From Deltaproteobacteria bacterium ADurb.Bin207 (GTDB lineage: Bacteria; Myxococcota_A; Polyangia; Polyangiales; Polyangiaceae), in assembly GCA_002070115.1 (NCBI GenBank), contig MWCO01000035.1:1-55382 (forward strand): a DNA stretch of 55,382 bases. The letters are read 5' to 3'. Below are positions 1 through 8,519 of this stretch, one piece after another (position 1 is the stretch's first letter; each line of letters opens with the position of its first letter). Under the pieces are notes generated by a model. The model saw nothing but the letters and a program-made list of their open reading frames with translations, did no database searches and was not told the DNA's origin. The position numbers were made by a program, and so were the translations under genes.

Positions 1-700
1 CCTGACGCCGGACGGCGGGTGTGGGTTGGCGGACCTTGGGGTGATGCATCAATTCGCCGGCGGATTCGATGGTGGGTTTGGCAATGCATGCCACAACGTT
101 AGGTGGTCCCCCGGCATCGACGATCGCCTGGTGCAACAATCGCACGGTTGCGGCGGAGACGTTTTTGGCGCTGGGATGCGTATTGAACACCACCGTGTTG
201 CCGGCGGAAACCATGGCGATGGTGTTGTTGATGATGGTCGAGGTGGGATTGGTGACGGGGGTGATCGCGCCGATGACACCAAAGGGGGCGGGTTCGACGA
301 GCACCAGGCCGTTGTCGCCGGATTGGGCCCAGGGGAGCAAGTCTTCGGGGCCCGGGGTTTTATGCGTAACTAGCAGATTTTTATTGACTTTATCTTCGTA
401 GCGGCCCAGGGCGGTTTCGTCGATGGCAGCGCGTGCGAGAGCCTCGGCTTGCGTCAGGCAGACCGCGCGGATCTTGGCAATGATGGCTTTTCGGCGTTCG
501 AGGCCGAGGGCATCAAGTTTTTCGTAGGCTTTGCGAGAAGCCACCACGGCCTCGTCGACGGTGGAAAAAACACCTTCGGCGCCGGTGGCGACAGGTTCGC
601 GGGAGGCGACGGCGGGTGCGGATCGTCCTGCCGAAACCTCTTTGGCGATGGCTTCAGCCAGGCGACGGATCTGTTCTGGGCTGATCCCTGGTTGTGTCAT
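1..700 (-). CDS. Microcompartment-type CoA-acylating aldehyde dehydrogenase, N-terminal part (cut by window edge)
   Basis: Reading the minus strand from the ATG at 700 gives about 233 residues with no stop before the window edge. The sequence matches the EutE/PduP family, which converts an aldehyde plus CoA and NAD+ to acyl-CoA inside microcompartments. Seen here are the cofactor-domain stretch PFGVIGAITPVTNPTSTIIN and the following N-T-I-A-M-V-S-A-G-N segment; the catalytic Cys lies outside the window. The first 25 residues (from about residue 7, PEQIRRLAEAIAKEV) form a likely amphipathic helix followed by a Ser/Ala-rich linker, the form of an encapsulation peptide. It starts 13 bp after the BMC-P stop with an AAAGG ribosome site. 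Family is confident; substrate (acetaldehyde) is inferred from the neighbouring aldolase. Confidence 0.9.
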   Translation of the reverse strand, partial: MTQPGISPEQIRRLAEAIAKEVSAGRSAPAVASREPVATGAEGVFSTVDEAVVASRKAYEKLDALGLERRKAIIAKIRAVCLTQAEALARAAIDETALGRYEDKVNKNLLVTHKTPGPEDLLPWAQSGDNGLVLVEPAPFGVIGAITPVTNPTSTIINNTIAMVSAGNTVVFNTHPSAKNVSAATVRLLHQAIVDAGGPPNVVACIAKPTIESAGELMHHPKVRQPTPAVRRQ

Positions 701-713
701 GGCTCAACCTTTC

Positions 714-1031
714 TCACCAATCTCCGACCCCGTGCTCGTAAGAATGCTTTTCATAGAGCACTTTTCCGTCGATTTCCCATGTATCCACGATGGCCATGAT
801 GACGGCATCGCAGGGGCGGTCTTGGGTTATTTCGGTTTGTCGTGCGGAGGAGCCGGAAGCGTATAAGACATATTCGCCCACGCCACATCCGACGGCGTCG
901 TTCGCCACGACGAAACCACTTTCCTCGAGCGTCTCCGGGTTCACCTGCTTGAGCAGGAGGAACTTGAAGCCCTCGACTTTGGGGTCTTTTCGAGTGGACA
1001 CCACGGTACCGACCACCTTTGCCAGGAGCAT
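714..1031 (-). CDS. BMC-P pentameric microcompartment vertex protein (EutN/CcmL family)
   Basis: A 105-residue protein beginning MLLAKVVGTVVSTRKD, the usual start of EutN/CcmL/PduN proteins, with the family stretches KFLLLKQVNPET and DAVGCGVGEYVLYASGSSAR. These form pentamers that close the vertices of the icosahedral shell. The frame is open upstream to 1127, but the start at 1031 gives the normal family length and has GAGGTG just ahead, so the longer version is rejected. It sits between BMC-H and the aldehyde dehydrogenase in one minus-strand operon. The upstream 167 bp (1032-1198) hold no convincing gene. Confidence 0.92.
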   Translation of the reverse strand: MLLAKVVGTVVSTRKDPKVEGFKFLLLKQVNPETLEESGFVVANDAVGCGVGEYVLYASGSSARQTEITQDRPCDAVIMAIVDTWEIDGKVLYEKHSYEHGVGDW

Positions 1032-1198
1032 CACATCACCTCGAGCGGCCCAGCGCTCCGGGGGTTGTCCCTCCGGTCGAATCAGCCAATGGCAACGTTG
1101 GCGAGCGAGCCTTGCCAGGCCGCGCACGAGGCCCCCTCGCCAGACGTTTTCGTTCTCTCATGCCCATCGCAGCATAAGCGGAAGATGGGCCATCGTTG

Positions 1199-1516
1199 CT
1201 ACTTGATGCCGCGCGCGGCCAATTCCTCCTTGACCGCATCGACGCGACCGAGGGGCAGCACCAAGTCGACGTTGACGTGGGGGCGAGCGATGATGTGGGT
1301 AGCCACGACTTCACCAACCCGGGAGGCACCGTTGGTGCCGGCGTCGACGGCGGCTTTCACCGCGGCGACATCTCCCCGAATGATGGCGGTGACATAGCCA
1401 CCACCGGTTTTTTCATAACCGACGAGTTCGACTTTGGCCGCCTTCACCATTGCATCGGAAGCTTCGACCATCGCGGCAAACGAACGGCATTCGATCATGC
1501 CAAGTGCTTCAGCCAT
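1199..1516 (-). CDS. BMC-H hexameric microcompartment shell protein
   Basis: A 105-residue single BMC domain (Pfam00936 type). It starts [20 protein letters not shown] and has the canonical lysine-rich [19 protein letters not shown] segment and the [13 protein letters not shown] region that ends the fold. Hexamers tile the shell facets and carry the metabolite pores. From memory it closely resembles the major hexamer of the Haliangium ochraceum shell. A strong ribosome site, GGAGGAAAGAA, precedes the ATG. It lies 84 bp downstream of a BMC-T gene in the same operon. No truncation or missing segment is visible. Confidence 0.95.
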   Translation of the reverse strand: MAEALGMIECRSFAAMVEASDAMVKAAKVELVGYEKTGGGYVTAIIRGDVAAVKAAVDAGTNGASRVGEVVATHIIARPHVNVDLVLPLGRVDAVKEELAARGIK

Positions 1517-1600
1517 TTCTTTCCTCCGTAGCAGGGTCGGTTGCCCGTCCCTATCGTTGCATCATCCACACGCCATCGAGGGCGTATTCCAACTTGCGTT

Positions 1601-2215
1601 TCACTCTGCGCGTCCCTCGAGTTCGAGGGCCTTTTCTGCCACTGGCCAGGCGACATCGATATCACGATCGCGCCCAGCCAGATACAAACGTCCAAAAGAT
1701 CCAAAGCTGGTGATTTCCAGCACGTGGATATTGGCGGCCTTTTCGGCTTCGTTGGCGGCCAGGGCCGCATTGGCGGCCGGAGTGCATTCGAGCACATAAA
1801 GGGATTGTCCCGCCACGATCATATGACCATGACGGACCCGGTTGATGAGCTGGGTTTGGCGATCGTCGAGATGACGAATCACCTGTGAAGTCAATAACTT
1901 AGGCTTGATCCGATCGTTTTCTTTCTTGCCCATTTCGGCAAGGATCGCTTCCCCAGCTCTTCGCACTTCAGCCTGGGTATCGTGATGAATTTCAAGCAAG
2001 CCATAGAGGCGCTCGACGATTTGCATGCCGGGTTTCACGCCTGTGCTTTTCACGGCGATATCGGTCAGCCGGTTCACGGCGATGCCTGGAGACACCTCGA
2101 TGAACAGCGAGGCTTGATACCGCGTGGGAAGGAAGCCCTTCGCCACGGTGCCGAGAAAAGCGGCGTGCTGCGGCTGCAACGAGTCCAGAAACACGTAGCT
2201 TCGCAGGTCAATCAT
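1601..2215 (-). CDS. BMC-T tandem-domain shell protein, stacking type (copy 1)
   Basis: A 204-residue protein with two BMC domains (about residues 1-100 and 105-204), starting [20 protein letters not shown]. It reads as the CsoS1D-like class whose trimers stack in pairs and carry a large gated pore, as known for one H. ochraceum BMC-T. Residues around 60-75 ([18 protein letters not shown]) and [10 protein letters not shown] near 155 are shared with the next gene. Its ATG lies 3 bp after the upstream BMC-T stop, with AAGGAAGGA inside the end of that gene, so the two are probably translationally coupled. Class is confident; stacking is inferred by resemblance. Confidence 0.9.
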   Translation of the reverse strand: MIDLRSYVFLDSLQPQHAAFLGTVAKGFLPTRYQASLFIEVSPGIAVNRLTDIAVKSTGVKPGMQIVERLYGLLEIHHDTQAEVRRAGEAILAEMGKKENDRIKPKLLTSQVIRHLDDRQTQLINRVRHGHMIVAGQSLYVLECTPAANAALAANEAEKAANIHVLEITSFGSFGRLYLAGRDRDIDVAWPVAEKALELEGRAE

Positions 2216-2218
2216 GGC

Positions 2219-2854
2219 TCAGTCCTTCCTTTTGCTTCCCACGTCACGGCCAGATAACGATTCGATGGCCTTGATCGCCGCGGTGGAAGCCACATCGATA
2301 TCCCGTTGCTCACCGCCGAGATAAACGCGGCCGAAGGCACCGGTCATCCTCACGTCCACCACGTTGATTTCCGCTGCTTTTTCGGCTTCGTTGGCGGCGT
2401 AGGCGGCATAGGCCGCGGGCTCTACTTCCAAGATATAGAGCGATTCACCCGCCACGAGCATCATCCCCATCCTCGTGCGGTTGATGAGTTGCACCTGCAA
2501 GTCATCGGTGTTGAGAATGATCTGGGAAGACAACACGCGAGGCTTGATCCGATCGGTTTCTTGCAGTTCCAGAGCGGCAAGGATTTCCTCGCCGGCACGT
2601 CGGACGTCCGCCTGCGAAGGGCTATGGACCTCGAGCATGCCGTACAAGCGTTCGACGATTTGCATTCCGGGTCGGACATCGGTGGCTTTGACGGCGACAT
2701 CGGTGACGCGATTGACTTCGATGCCTGGAGAGATTTCTACGAAAAGCGAGGCTTCTCCGGCGGTGGGCAAGAATCCGCGGCACACGGTGCCGAGATAGGC
2801 AGCGAATTGGGGCTGCAACGAGTCGAGAAACACGAAGCTTCGAAGCTCAGCCAT
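2219..2854 (-). CDS. BMC-T tandem-domain shell protein, stacking type (copy 2)
   Basis: A 211-residue tandem BMC protein, clearly paralogous to its downstream neighbour: both have LRS(F/Y)VFLDSLQPQ at the start, VSPGI/ISPGI with VNR near residue 45-50, [11 protein letters not shown] and AANEAEKAA. It probably forms large-pore trimers passing bulky metabolites or cofactors. The C-terminal tail (about the last 15 residues, ending in basic RKD) is absent from copy 1. AAGGAG lies 10 bp before the ATG, and 25 bp separate it from the RpiB-DeoC fusion. Two similar stacking BMC-T genes side by side suggest duplication within the operon. Confidence 0.9.
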   Translation of the reverse strand: MAELRSFVFLDSLQPQFAAYLGTVCRGFLPTAGEASLFVEISPGIEVNRVTDVAVKATDVRPGMQIVERLYGMLEVHSPSQADVRRAGEEILAALELQETDRIKPRVLSSQIILNTDDLQVQLINRTRMGMMLVAGESLYILEVEPAAYAAYAANEAEKAAEINVVDVRMTGAFGRVYLGGEQRDIDVASTAAIKAIESLSGRDVGSKRKD

Positions 2855-2879
2855 GATCGTGGCTCCTTGGGCCAGTGGC

Positions 2880-4268
2880 CTAGTAACCGCCTTGGGCGGA
2901 GGCTCCTTCCGTGGAAAGACCCTTGGCTTCCCGAACGATCTTCACGCCCACGGATGCACCGATACGCGAAGCGCCCGCAGCCACCATTTTCTTGGCGTCG
3001 TCTACCCCTTTGACGCCGCCCGATGCTTTGACTTGTAGTTGATGGTCTACGGCCCGTGCCATCAATTCCACATCGTGGACGGTAGCGCCCCCATGACCGA
3101 AGCCGGTGGAAGTTTTGACGAAGTCCGCACGCGCTTTTTTGGCAAGTACGCAAGCCGCTACCTTTTGCTCGTCGGTGAGTAGACCCGTTTCGATGATGAC
3201 CTTGAGAAGCGCGGAACCATCGCGCGCGGCTTCCGCAACCAGTCGAATATCCTCGTATACGTAACGATGATCGCCAGACTTGAGTGCGCCGATCGCGATC
3301 ACCATGTCCAGCTCTTTCGCGCCATCTCGAATGGCCCGTCGCGCCTCCAAGGCCTTGATCTCCTTGGGTGTGGCCCCCAAAGGAAAACCAATGACACAAC
3401 AGGTTTTCACGCCGCTGCCCTTCAAACGCTTTGCGCAACGCTCCACATGCATCGAGTTCACACACACGGAAGCAAAGCCATACTCCCGGGCTTCATCACA
3501 AAGGCGATCGATGTCAGCATAGGTTGCCTCGGGCTTGAGCAAGGTGTGATCGATGAGTTTTGCCATGTCCGTGGGAACGTTTTTGGCTCCCAACGACGAG
3601 GAGATGCGTCCGCCGACGCCTCCGAGCACCTGTCTGACCGTTTCTGGTTTTTTCGAAGCGCAATTGCCGCAATTCGAGCAATCCGCACACGCGTAGCCTG
3701 TCGCGCCAGATGCTCCCAGCACCGACGATATCATCGTCGGATTCGCGGTAAGCACGCGCGTGATCGCATCCACCAACCCTTGGTAGTCATTCGATGACAT
3801 GGACGATCCGCTCCTGGCCGGTTTGCCGTCCAGCGCATCGATCATGGCAACGCGGCGCTTATGACGGTCCACCGTGCATTCCGTGGAAAGAAAAACATCG
3901 ACGATCCGAATCGCGAGGTCTTCAGCGAGGTAGCCAGCCCCCAAGGTCAAGAGGTTGGCATCGTTGTGTTCCCGTGCATTTCGAGCGGTTTTTTCATCGA
4001 AAGCCATGCCCGCTCGAACGCCCGGCACCTTGTTGGCAGTCATGCATGAGCCAATACCGGCGCCATCGATCACGATGCCTACGGAAGCGCGCCCCGATGC
4101 CACAGCCTCCGCCGCCGCCCGTGCGAACACGGGATAATCACAAGCGTCCGTCGAATGAGTACCGACATCGAGCACCGACAAGCCCTTGGACGTTAGGTGA
4201 CGTTTGATGGCTTGTTTGAGAGTGTAGCCGCCATGATCACTGCCCAGGGCCACTGAAGTCGAAGTCAT
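2880..4268 (-). CDS. RpiB-like sugar-phosphate isomerase fused to deoxyribose-phosphate aldolase (DeoC)
   Basis: A 462-residue, two-enzyme protein. Residues 1-145 are RpiB/LacA-like (GSDHGG at 9-14, NKVPGVRAG at 79-87, EHND at 100-103). Residues 146-225 are a linker holding [10 protein letters not shown] (194-203). Residues 232-450 are class I aldolase DeoC, with the Schiff-base lysine in VKTSTGF (K385), the second active-site lysine K414 in KASGGVK, and D321 in ELDMV. DeoC splits 2-deoxyribose 5-phosphate into glyceraldehyde 3-phosphate and acetaldehyde, which suits the aldehyde dehydrogenase in this operon. At the position of the catalytic Cys of enterobacterial RpiB there is Asp68 (IDGAGIGS), so the isomerase chemistry is less certain. 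First gene of the visible operon, with GGAGG 12 bp before the ATG. Confidence 0.9.
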   Translation of the reverse strand: MTSTSVALGSDHGGYTLKQAIKRHLTSKGLSVLDVGTHSTDACDYPVFARAAAEAVASGRASVGIVIDGAGIGSCMTANKVPGVRAGMAFDEKTARNAREHNDANLLTLGAGYLAEDLAIRIVDVFLSTECTVDRHKRRVAMIDALDGKPARSGSSMSSNDYQGLVDAITRVLTANPTMISSVLGASGATGYACADCSNCGNCASKKPETVRQVLGGVGGRISSSLGAKNVPTDMAKLIDHTLLKPEATYADIDRLCDEAREYGFASVCVNSMHVERCAKRLKGSGVKTCCVIGFPLGATPKEIKALEARRAIRDGAKELDMVIAIGALKSGDHRYVYEDIRLVAEAARDGSALLKVIIETGLLTDEQKVAACVLAKKARADFVKTSTGFGHGGATVHDVELMARAVDHQLQVKASGGVKGVDDAKKMVAAGASRIGASVGVKIVREAKGLSTEGASAQGGY

Positions 4269-4791
4269 GTCGTATGAAAGCCTCCAACGATCACAGACGC
4301 GAGCGGGACACGGTAGGTTGCCGACGCCCGGACGTCAAGCACGCATCCCATCGCGCCCAGGATGCGCCAAAGGCTCATGGTGGTGGGCAGCCCGGAGGAT
4401 ATCCATAGGCGGATTTCAAACCACGGCCCCAGAACTCGCAATGCGCGAACCGGGTATTTAGTTTGTATTTTGCAATACTTACACGTTTCTCGGAAAGTCA
4501 TTGAAAGCTGCTGACCGCTGATGGGGCAAGCCCCAGGGCATGGTACAGGCATTCATGAAATGGATGGTTTGAGGTCCGTCCAGCGCCCATCGCGCACCGG
4601 CTGGAGCCCACGGCACGCGGCATGGGCTGCGGATGGTGAAGAAAAATGCCGTTTGATGAAGGTCTTTGCATGAGAACGCATAAGATGGTCGACAACGGCT
4701 CGTGCGCGGGGTAGTCGTTCTCGCGCAAGGTATGAACCCGAAACCCAACCAGTCCGTTGCACGAGGCGCAGACCAGAATAGCGAAAGACCC
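4269..4791. other. Intergenic region between the microcompartment operon and the BrxA-like gene
   Basis: About 520 bp between two divergent genes with no reading frame that looks coding. It should hold the promoters of both. One perfect inverted repeat, GTATT-TTGC-AATAC at 4465-4478, lies in a locally AT-rich patch about 200 bp from the microcompartment operon start and could be an operator. No convincing -35/-10 pair was identified. Confidence 0.5.
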
Positions 4792-5538
4792 ATGAGCGAA
4801 CGCCCTTGTGAAGTCACCGAGTTACATACCCGATTGTTGCGGGTCACTCTCGAGATCGATGCTTGTACGGCCTATTGGTCTCACGCCGATCCCCAACGTT
4901 CCCACGCGGAAAACGCGAAACTTGCTCAGGAGCAGGGATGGTTTGGCGATCGTTCCCCTGCCCGCGTGCGCAAGCTGATCGATGAGTTGTCTTCGCGGTT
5001 CGCTCCCTTTCCGGAAGCCATGAGCGTGTTGCGAAACTGGAAGGACATGCAGGACAACACGCGACGACTCATCTGTCATTGGCATGTGCAGCTCACGGAC
5101 ACGGTGTATCGCAAGTTCACGGGAGATCTTCTTCCTGAGCTACGCGGACCGGAAACGGCGATTTTGACGCGAGAATTGGTGGCGGAATGGATCGAACAAG
5201 TCGCGCCTTCGCGATGGGCCACCTCCACGAAACTCAAGTATGGTGGCAACCTCATCACCACCGCGGCCGAGGCGGGACTCGTCTCTCAACCGTTGCGGGA
5301 AAGAACACCACGGATTCCGGAAGTGCCCGATGAAGCGCTAGCCTACGTATTGCACCTCGTTCGCGATGTGGAGTTTTCCGGCACGCTGATGGACAACCCG
5401 TACTTGCGCTCCGTCGGTCTTCAAGGAGACACGCTCGAAGACGCTCTCGCTCGTTTGGCTGGACGAAGCGAAGATGGCGGATTCGACTTGGCCTGGATGG
5501 CAAAAAATTTGACCGAATGGGCCGCTCGAAAGTCGTGA
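4792..5538 (+). CDS. BrxA-like protein (DUF1819), isolated
   Basis: A 248-residue soluble, mostly helical protein. The pattern fits BrxA/DUF1819 of BREX phage-defence systems: an N-terminal helical part with SPARVRKLIDELSSRF (about residues 58-73), a middle W-H-V-Q-L-T-D segment, then a winged-helix-like part with W-A-T-S-T-K-L-K-Y-G-G-N-L-I near residue 145-158 followed by AAEAGLV. BrxA binds DNA and is essential in several BREX systems. No pglX, pglZ, brxC or brxL lies nearby, so a BREX role cannot be claimed. Alternative starts at 4702 (GTG) and 4732 (ATG) are possible; 4792 gives the family-like length. Assignment is by sequence feel only. Confidence 0.5.
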   Translation: MSERPCEVTELHTRLLRVTLEIDACTAYWSHADPQRSHAENAKLAQEQGWFGDRSPARVRKLIDELSSRFAPFPEAMSVLRNWKDMQDNTRRLICHWHVQLTDTVYRKFTGDLLPELRGPETAILTRELVAEWIEQVAPSRWATSTKLKYGGNLITTAAEAGLVSQPLRERTPRIPEVPDEALAYVLHLVRDVEFSGTLMDNPYLRSVGLQGDTLEDALARLAGRSEDGGFDLAWMAKNLTEWAARKS

Positions 5539-5663
5539 GAGACAACGCTTTCGTCGGCATATTTCCCTCGCCTCGACCCACGAGACGTGATTAGGTTTCC
5601 AACCTATTTCCACATTCAAAGCATCGCTTTTCACACTCATTCATTCGCCCAAAGGCATCACCA

Positions 5664-7274
5664 ATGACCAAACAACATGCGATCGCCGCGCTCGTTCTTT
5701 CCGTGGTGGCAGGCATTGCCGTCATGGCCATCATCGACAAAAGCTCGGAAGACAAAGTCCGTCCTGACGCTGTAACGTCATCGAATATCGCCACGGAATC
5801 GGTTCCCAAACCGGAAAAAAACCCGGGGGCGGTTCCTGTTGAATTGTATGTGATGTCCCAGTGCCCCTATGGCGTGGAGGCTCTCAAGGCCATCAAGCCC
5901 GCCATCGACAAGTTGGGAGCCGATGTGGATGTAGCTCTCGAATACATCGGTCAAGAGGACGGTTCCGGGAACCTGACGTCGATGCACGGACCGGCGGAAG
6001 TAAAAGGAAATATTGCGCAGCTATGCGCATTGCAGCATGCCCCCGCCAAAGCGTTCGACCTCATCGCCTGTCAGAATGAAAATATGCGTCAGGTGGATAC
6101 CAATTGGGAAACCTGCGCGAGCAAGATTGGGGTGCCGGTCCAACCGCTGAAAGCTTGTATCGAAGGTGCGGAAGGTAAGAAACTTCTCTCCGCTTCGTTC
6201 AAGCGGGCTGAGAAAAAAGGTGCCACCGGAAGTCCCACCATCTATATCGGTGGCAAGCCCTACGAGGGACGGCGTAGTCCCGACGCATTCCTTCGCGCCA
6301 TCTGCAGCGCTCATGAAGGCCCCGCGCCCAAGGCCTGTGCCGAGCTTCCTCCGCTCGCCACGGTCCACGTGACGATTCTAACCGACAAGCGTTGCGCGGA
6401 TTGTGACGCTTCCCGGTTGGCGCAAGCAGTTGGATCACGTATTGCAAAACCTGACGTAAAAATTCTCGACTACACCGAGGAAGAAGGGCGCAATCTCCAC
6501 AAGGAAATCGGGGGAGGATCGCTTCCCCTGCTCGTGTTCGACGACAGTCTCGATGGCGATGCCGAAGCCAATGAAGCCATCGGACCGGGTACCCAACGCA
6601 AGGGTAAGCATCGCGTGCTCAACGTGGGGGGAACATGGAACCCCGTATGTGCCGATCCCAATGGTTGCTCTCAAGCAGAATGCAAAAACACGATGAGTTG
6701 CCGTCCCGAATCCAAAAACACCTTGGAGGTATTTGTGATGTCACAATGTCCCTACGGGGTGTTGGCGCTCAACGCGATGGAGGAAGTGCTCAAGAATTTC
6801 GGAAAAGGTTTGCACTTCAAAGTGCATTATATCGCCAACGGCACCGCGGAATCAGGGTTCCAAGCCTTGCATGGGCAACCGGAAGTCGATGAGAACATTC
6901 GCGAGCTTTGTGCCATCAAGCATTACGGCGCTTCGAACAAGTACATGGACTACATCTGGTGCCGCAACAAAGACATTCGATCGAGCGAGTGGCAGTCCTG
7001 CACGGGGTCGAACGGTATCGCAACGGCCAAAATCAAGTCATGTTTCGAAGGCGAAGGGAAAAAACTCCACGAAGAAGACATCAAAATCGCCAATTCCCTC
7101 GGTATCGGTGCCTCTCCCACGTGGCTCGTCAATGGTCGATACAAGTTCTCGGGAATCGATGCAGAAACGATCCGTAAGAACGTCTGCGAGCACAATCCTG
7201 GACTGAAAGGATGCGAAAACAAGCTGTCCGCCGCAGGCCCCGGCGCAAGTCCTCAAGGCGGCTGCGGACAATGA
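5664..7274 (+). CDS. Exported protein with three thioredoxin-fold domains (DsbA/GILT-like)
   Basis: A 536-residue protein with an N-terminal membrane anchor or signal (about residues 6-24). Domains 1 (about 58-230) and 3 (about 350-515) are paralogous, each with MSQCPYG as active site and, about 140 residues on, the cis-proline stretch GSPTIY or ASPTWL. Both carry extra conserved cysteines, as in GILT/DsbA-like proteins. The shorter middle domain (about 235-330) has a true CxxC, KRCADC, in a glutaredoxin-like context. The CPYG sites keep only the first Cys, so domains 1 and 3 would act as monothiols unless paired with another Cys. Likely periplasmic thiol-disulfide exchange; partner unknown. 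Stands alone on the plus strand. Confidence 0.75.
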   Translation: MTKQHAIAALVLSVVAGIAVMAIIDKSSEDKVRPDAVTSSNIATESVPKPEKNPGAVPVELYVMSQCPYGVEALKAIKPAIDKLGADVDVALEYIGQEDGSGNLTSMHGPAEVKGNIAQLCALQHAPAKAFDLIACQNENMRQVDTNWETCASKIGVPVQPLKACIEGAEGKKLLSASFKRAEKKGATGSPTIYIGGKPYEGRRSPDAFLRAICSAHEGPAPKACAELPPLATVHVTILTDKRCADCDASRLAQAVGSRIAKPDVKILDYTEEEGRNLHKEIGGGSLPLLVFDDSLDGDAEANEAIGPGTQRKGKHRVLNVGGTWNPVCADPNGCSQAECKNTMSCRPESKNTLEVFVMSQCPYGVLALNAMEEVLKNFGKGLHFKVHYIANGTAESGFQALHGQPEVDENIRELCAIKHYGASNKYMDYIWCRNKDIRSSEWQSCTGSNGIATAKIKSCFEGEGKKLHEEDIKIANSLGIGASPTWLVNGRYKFSGIDAETIRKNVCEHNPGLKGCENKLSAAGPGASPQGGCGQ

Positions 7275-7431
7275 AAACGAACGCTACCCGATAGGACATA
7301 ATCCATAGATCAACGATTTTCTTACCCTCTTTGCCAATTTCTTCCTTTCACCCCGTTTCGGTCGATCGCCCATCTTTCGATCGTTGCCCACCACGCCAAT
7401 GATGACTCGAAAGATCAAAGCCCATCACAAG

Positions 7432-7446
7432 GTGTTCCGCGAACAC
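7432..7446. promoter_or_regulatory. Inverted repeat GTGTTC-CGC-GAACAC upstream of the hypothetical gene at 7505
   Basis: A perfect 6-3-6 palindrome lies 58 bp before the start of the next gene, in non-coding DNA. The position suits an operator. The half-site resembles GTTC/GAAC-type repressor boxes, but no specific regulator can be named. Confidence 0.3.
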
Positions 7447-7504
7447 GCCAAATATGACTATGATTCGCCCCGGGCGCGGGATCGCCCATGCCCACGAGTC
7501 AATC

Positions 7505-8017
7505 ATGAGTTCGCAACGCCCTTCCGATGACGCCACCCGTAAGGTTCGTCGGCCTATCCATCGCCTCAGTGAATCGCTCTTGCCCGTTTTTGATCCTGCC
7601 GACGATCGATCGTTAGCAGGACTCGCACGGTTTTTGCTGAGTTGCCGCCTGGAACCAGCGAAACCAACCACCCTCGTGCCAAGCCTTCCTCGCAATCTGA
7701 CCGGAGGACACATCGTACGCATCGGCGATGGAAGCCGCTATGTATTCGAAGTCACGATCATTCGTGATGCCCTCAGTCGATGCTTCGGTCTTTATGCTCC
7801 ACCACCTTCCGACCTCCGTACCCTGATTCCAGAACTCGCCGTGGTCGACTTGGCTCGCTCACGAGCGCGACTCATCCACAACGACGGACGCGAAATCATG
7901 CTGTCCGTATTGAACGTCGACGAAGTCACCCATCTCATCGTGATGGCGCAGGCTCCTGAAACCGATGCCGAAACGGCCGAGTTCGAAGACATCGAGATCG
8001 TGTTCGAGGACGAGTGA
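7505..8017 (+). CDS. Hypothetical protein, 170 residues
   Basis: Not recognised. An acidic-ended soluble protein (last residues TAEFEDIEIVFEDE) with no signal peptide or membrane segment. Residues 60-90 contain LPRNLTGGHIVRIGDG and are followed by beta-strand-like stretches around 95-150, suggesting a small alpha/beta domain. The ATG at 7505 is preferred over one at 7454 because the extra 17 residues are Arg/His-rich and lie over the non-coding leader. It converges on the MoaD-like gene, separated by 166 bp with no gene. Confidence 0.6.
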   Translation: MSSQRPSDDATRKVRRPIHRLSESLLPVFDPADDRSLAGLARFLLSCRLEPAKPTTLVPSLPRNLTGGHIVRIGDGSRYVFEVTIIRDALSRCFGLYAPPPSDLRTLIPELAVVDLARSRARLIHNDGREIMLSVLNVDEVTHLIVMAQAPETDAETAEFEDIEIVFEDE

Positions 8018-8183
8018 AGCGCCGGTCCTTCCATCCTTTCTCGTCGGATACCACGTTCGTTTTGATGTTTTGAACCACGTTGTCGTAGATGCAGTCGCCG
8101 TCATCGAGGCTCGGACGACTGGTCTATCTCTCCGTGTCGCAGACCATCGACGATCGCGCGAGAATCTCGAGCGTGTCTCTGCC

Positions 8184-8483
8184 CTACCCTCCGCCGATGA
8201 ACGGTGGCATTTGCAGCACCCGCACCACCACATCATGCATCATGGCTCGATTCATCGCGGCTTCATCGCTTATCTGTTCCCCATCGAGCGTGAGTACGAC
8301 GTTCGGAAGGGGCTGTCCTTGCGGAGCCAACAAGGCATCGCGATAGGAATCACCGTATCGTTCGATCAGATGTTGAAACAATTCGCGTACGGTCATTCCC
8401 ACAGGAACTACGATCTTTTCCTGGGGCGACGGCATGGTTTCGCGAATGAGGCCGAAGTGTTCGATGGTTACGACGACAGACAC
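8184..8483 (-). CDS. MoaD/ThiS-like beta-grasp protein with C-terminal Gly-Gly
   Basis: A 99-residue protein starting with GTG at 8483. It has the beta-grasp pattern of sulfur carriers and ubiquitin-like proteins: strands in VVVTIEHFG and EKIVVPVGMTVRELFQHLIE, then VVLTLDGEQI and VVVRVLQMPPFIGGG. The terminal glycines are the feature adenylated and thiocarboxylated in MoaD and ThiS. No MoaE, MoeB or ThiG lies nearby; it follows an acyl-CoA dehydrogenase by 36 bp in a lipid-type cluster. It could carry sulfur for a tailoring step or act in a general pathway encoded elsewhere. Fold is confident, role unknown. Confidence 0.75.
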   Translation of the reverse strand: MSVVVTIEHFGLIRETMPSPQEKIVVPVGMTVRELFQHLIERYGDSYRDALLAPQGQPLPNVVLTLDGEQISDEAAMNRAMMHDVVVRVLQMPPFIGGG

Positions 8484-8519
8484 GAACGAGTCATGGTACG
8501 GGAAGACGAGTAGCGCAAG

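Noticed and set aside
4792..5538. Possible full BREX defence island
   Set aside because: Only a BrxA-like gene is present; no methylase, PglZ, ATPase or Lon-like gene lies in the window.
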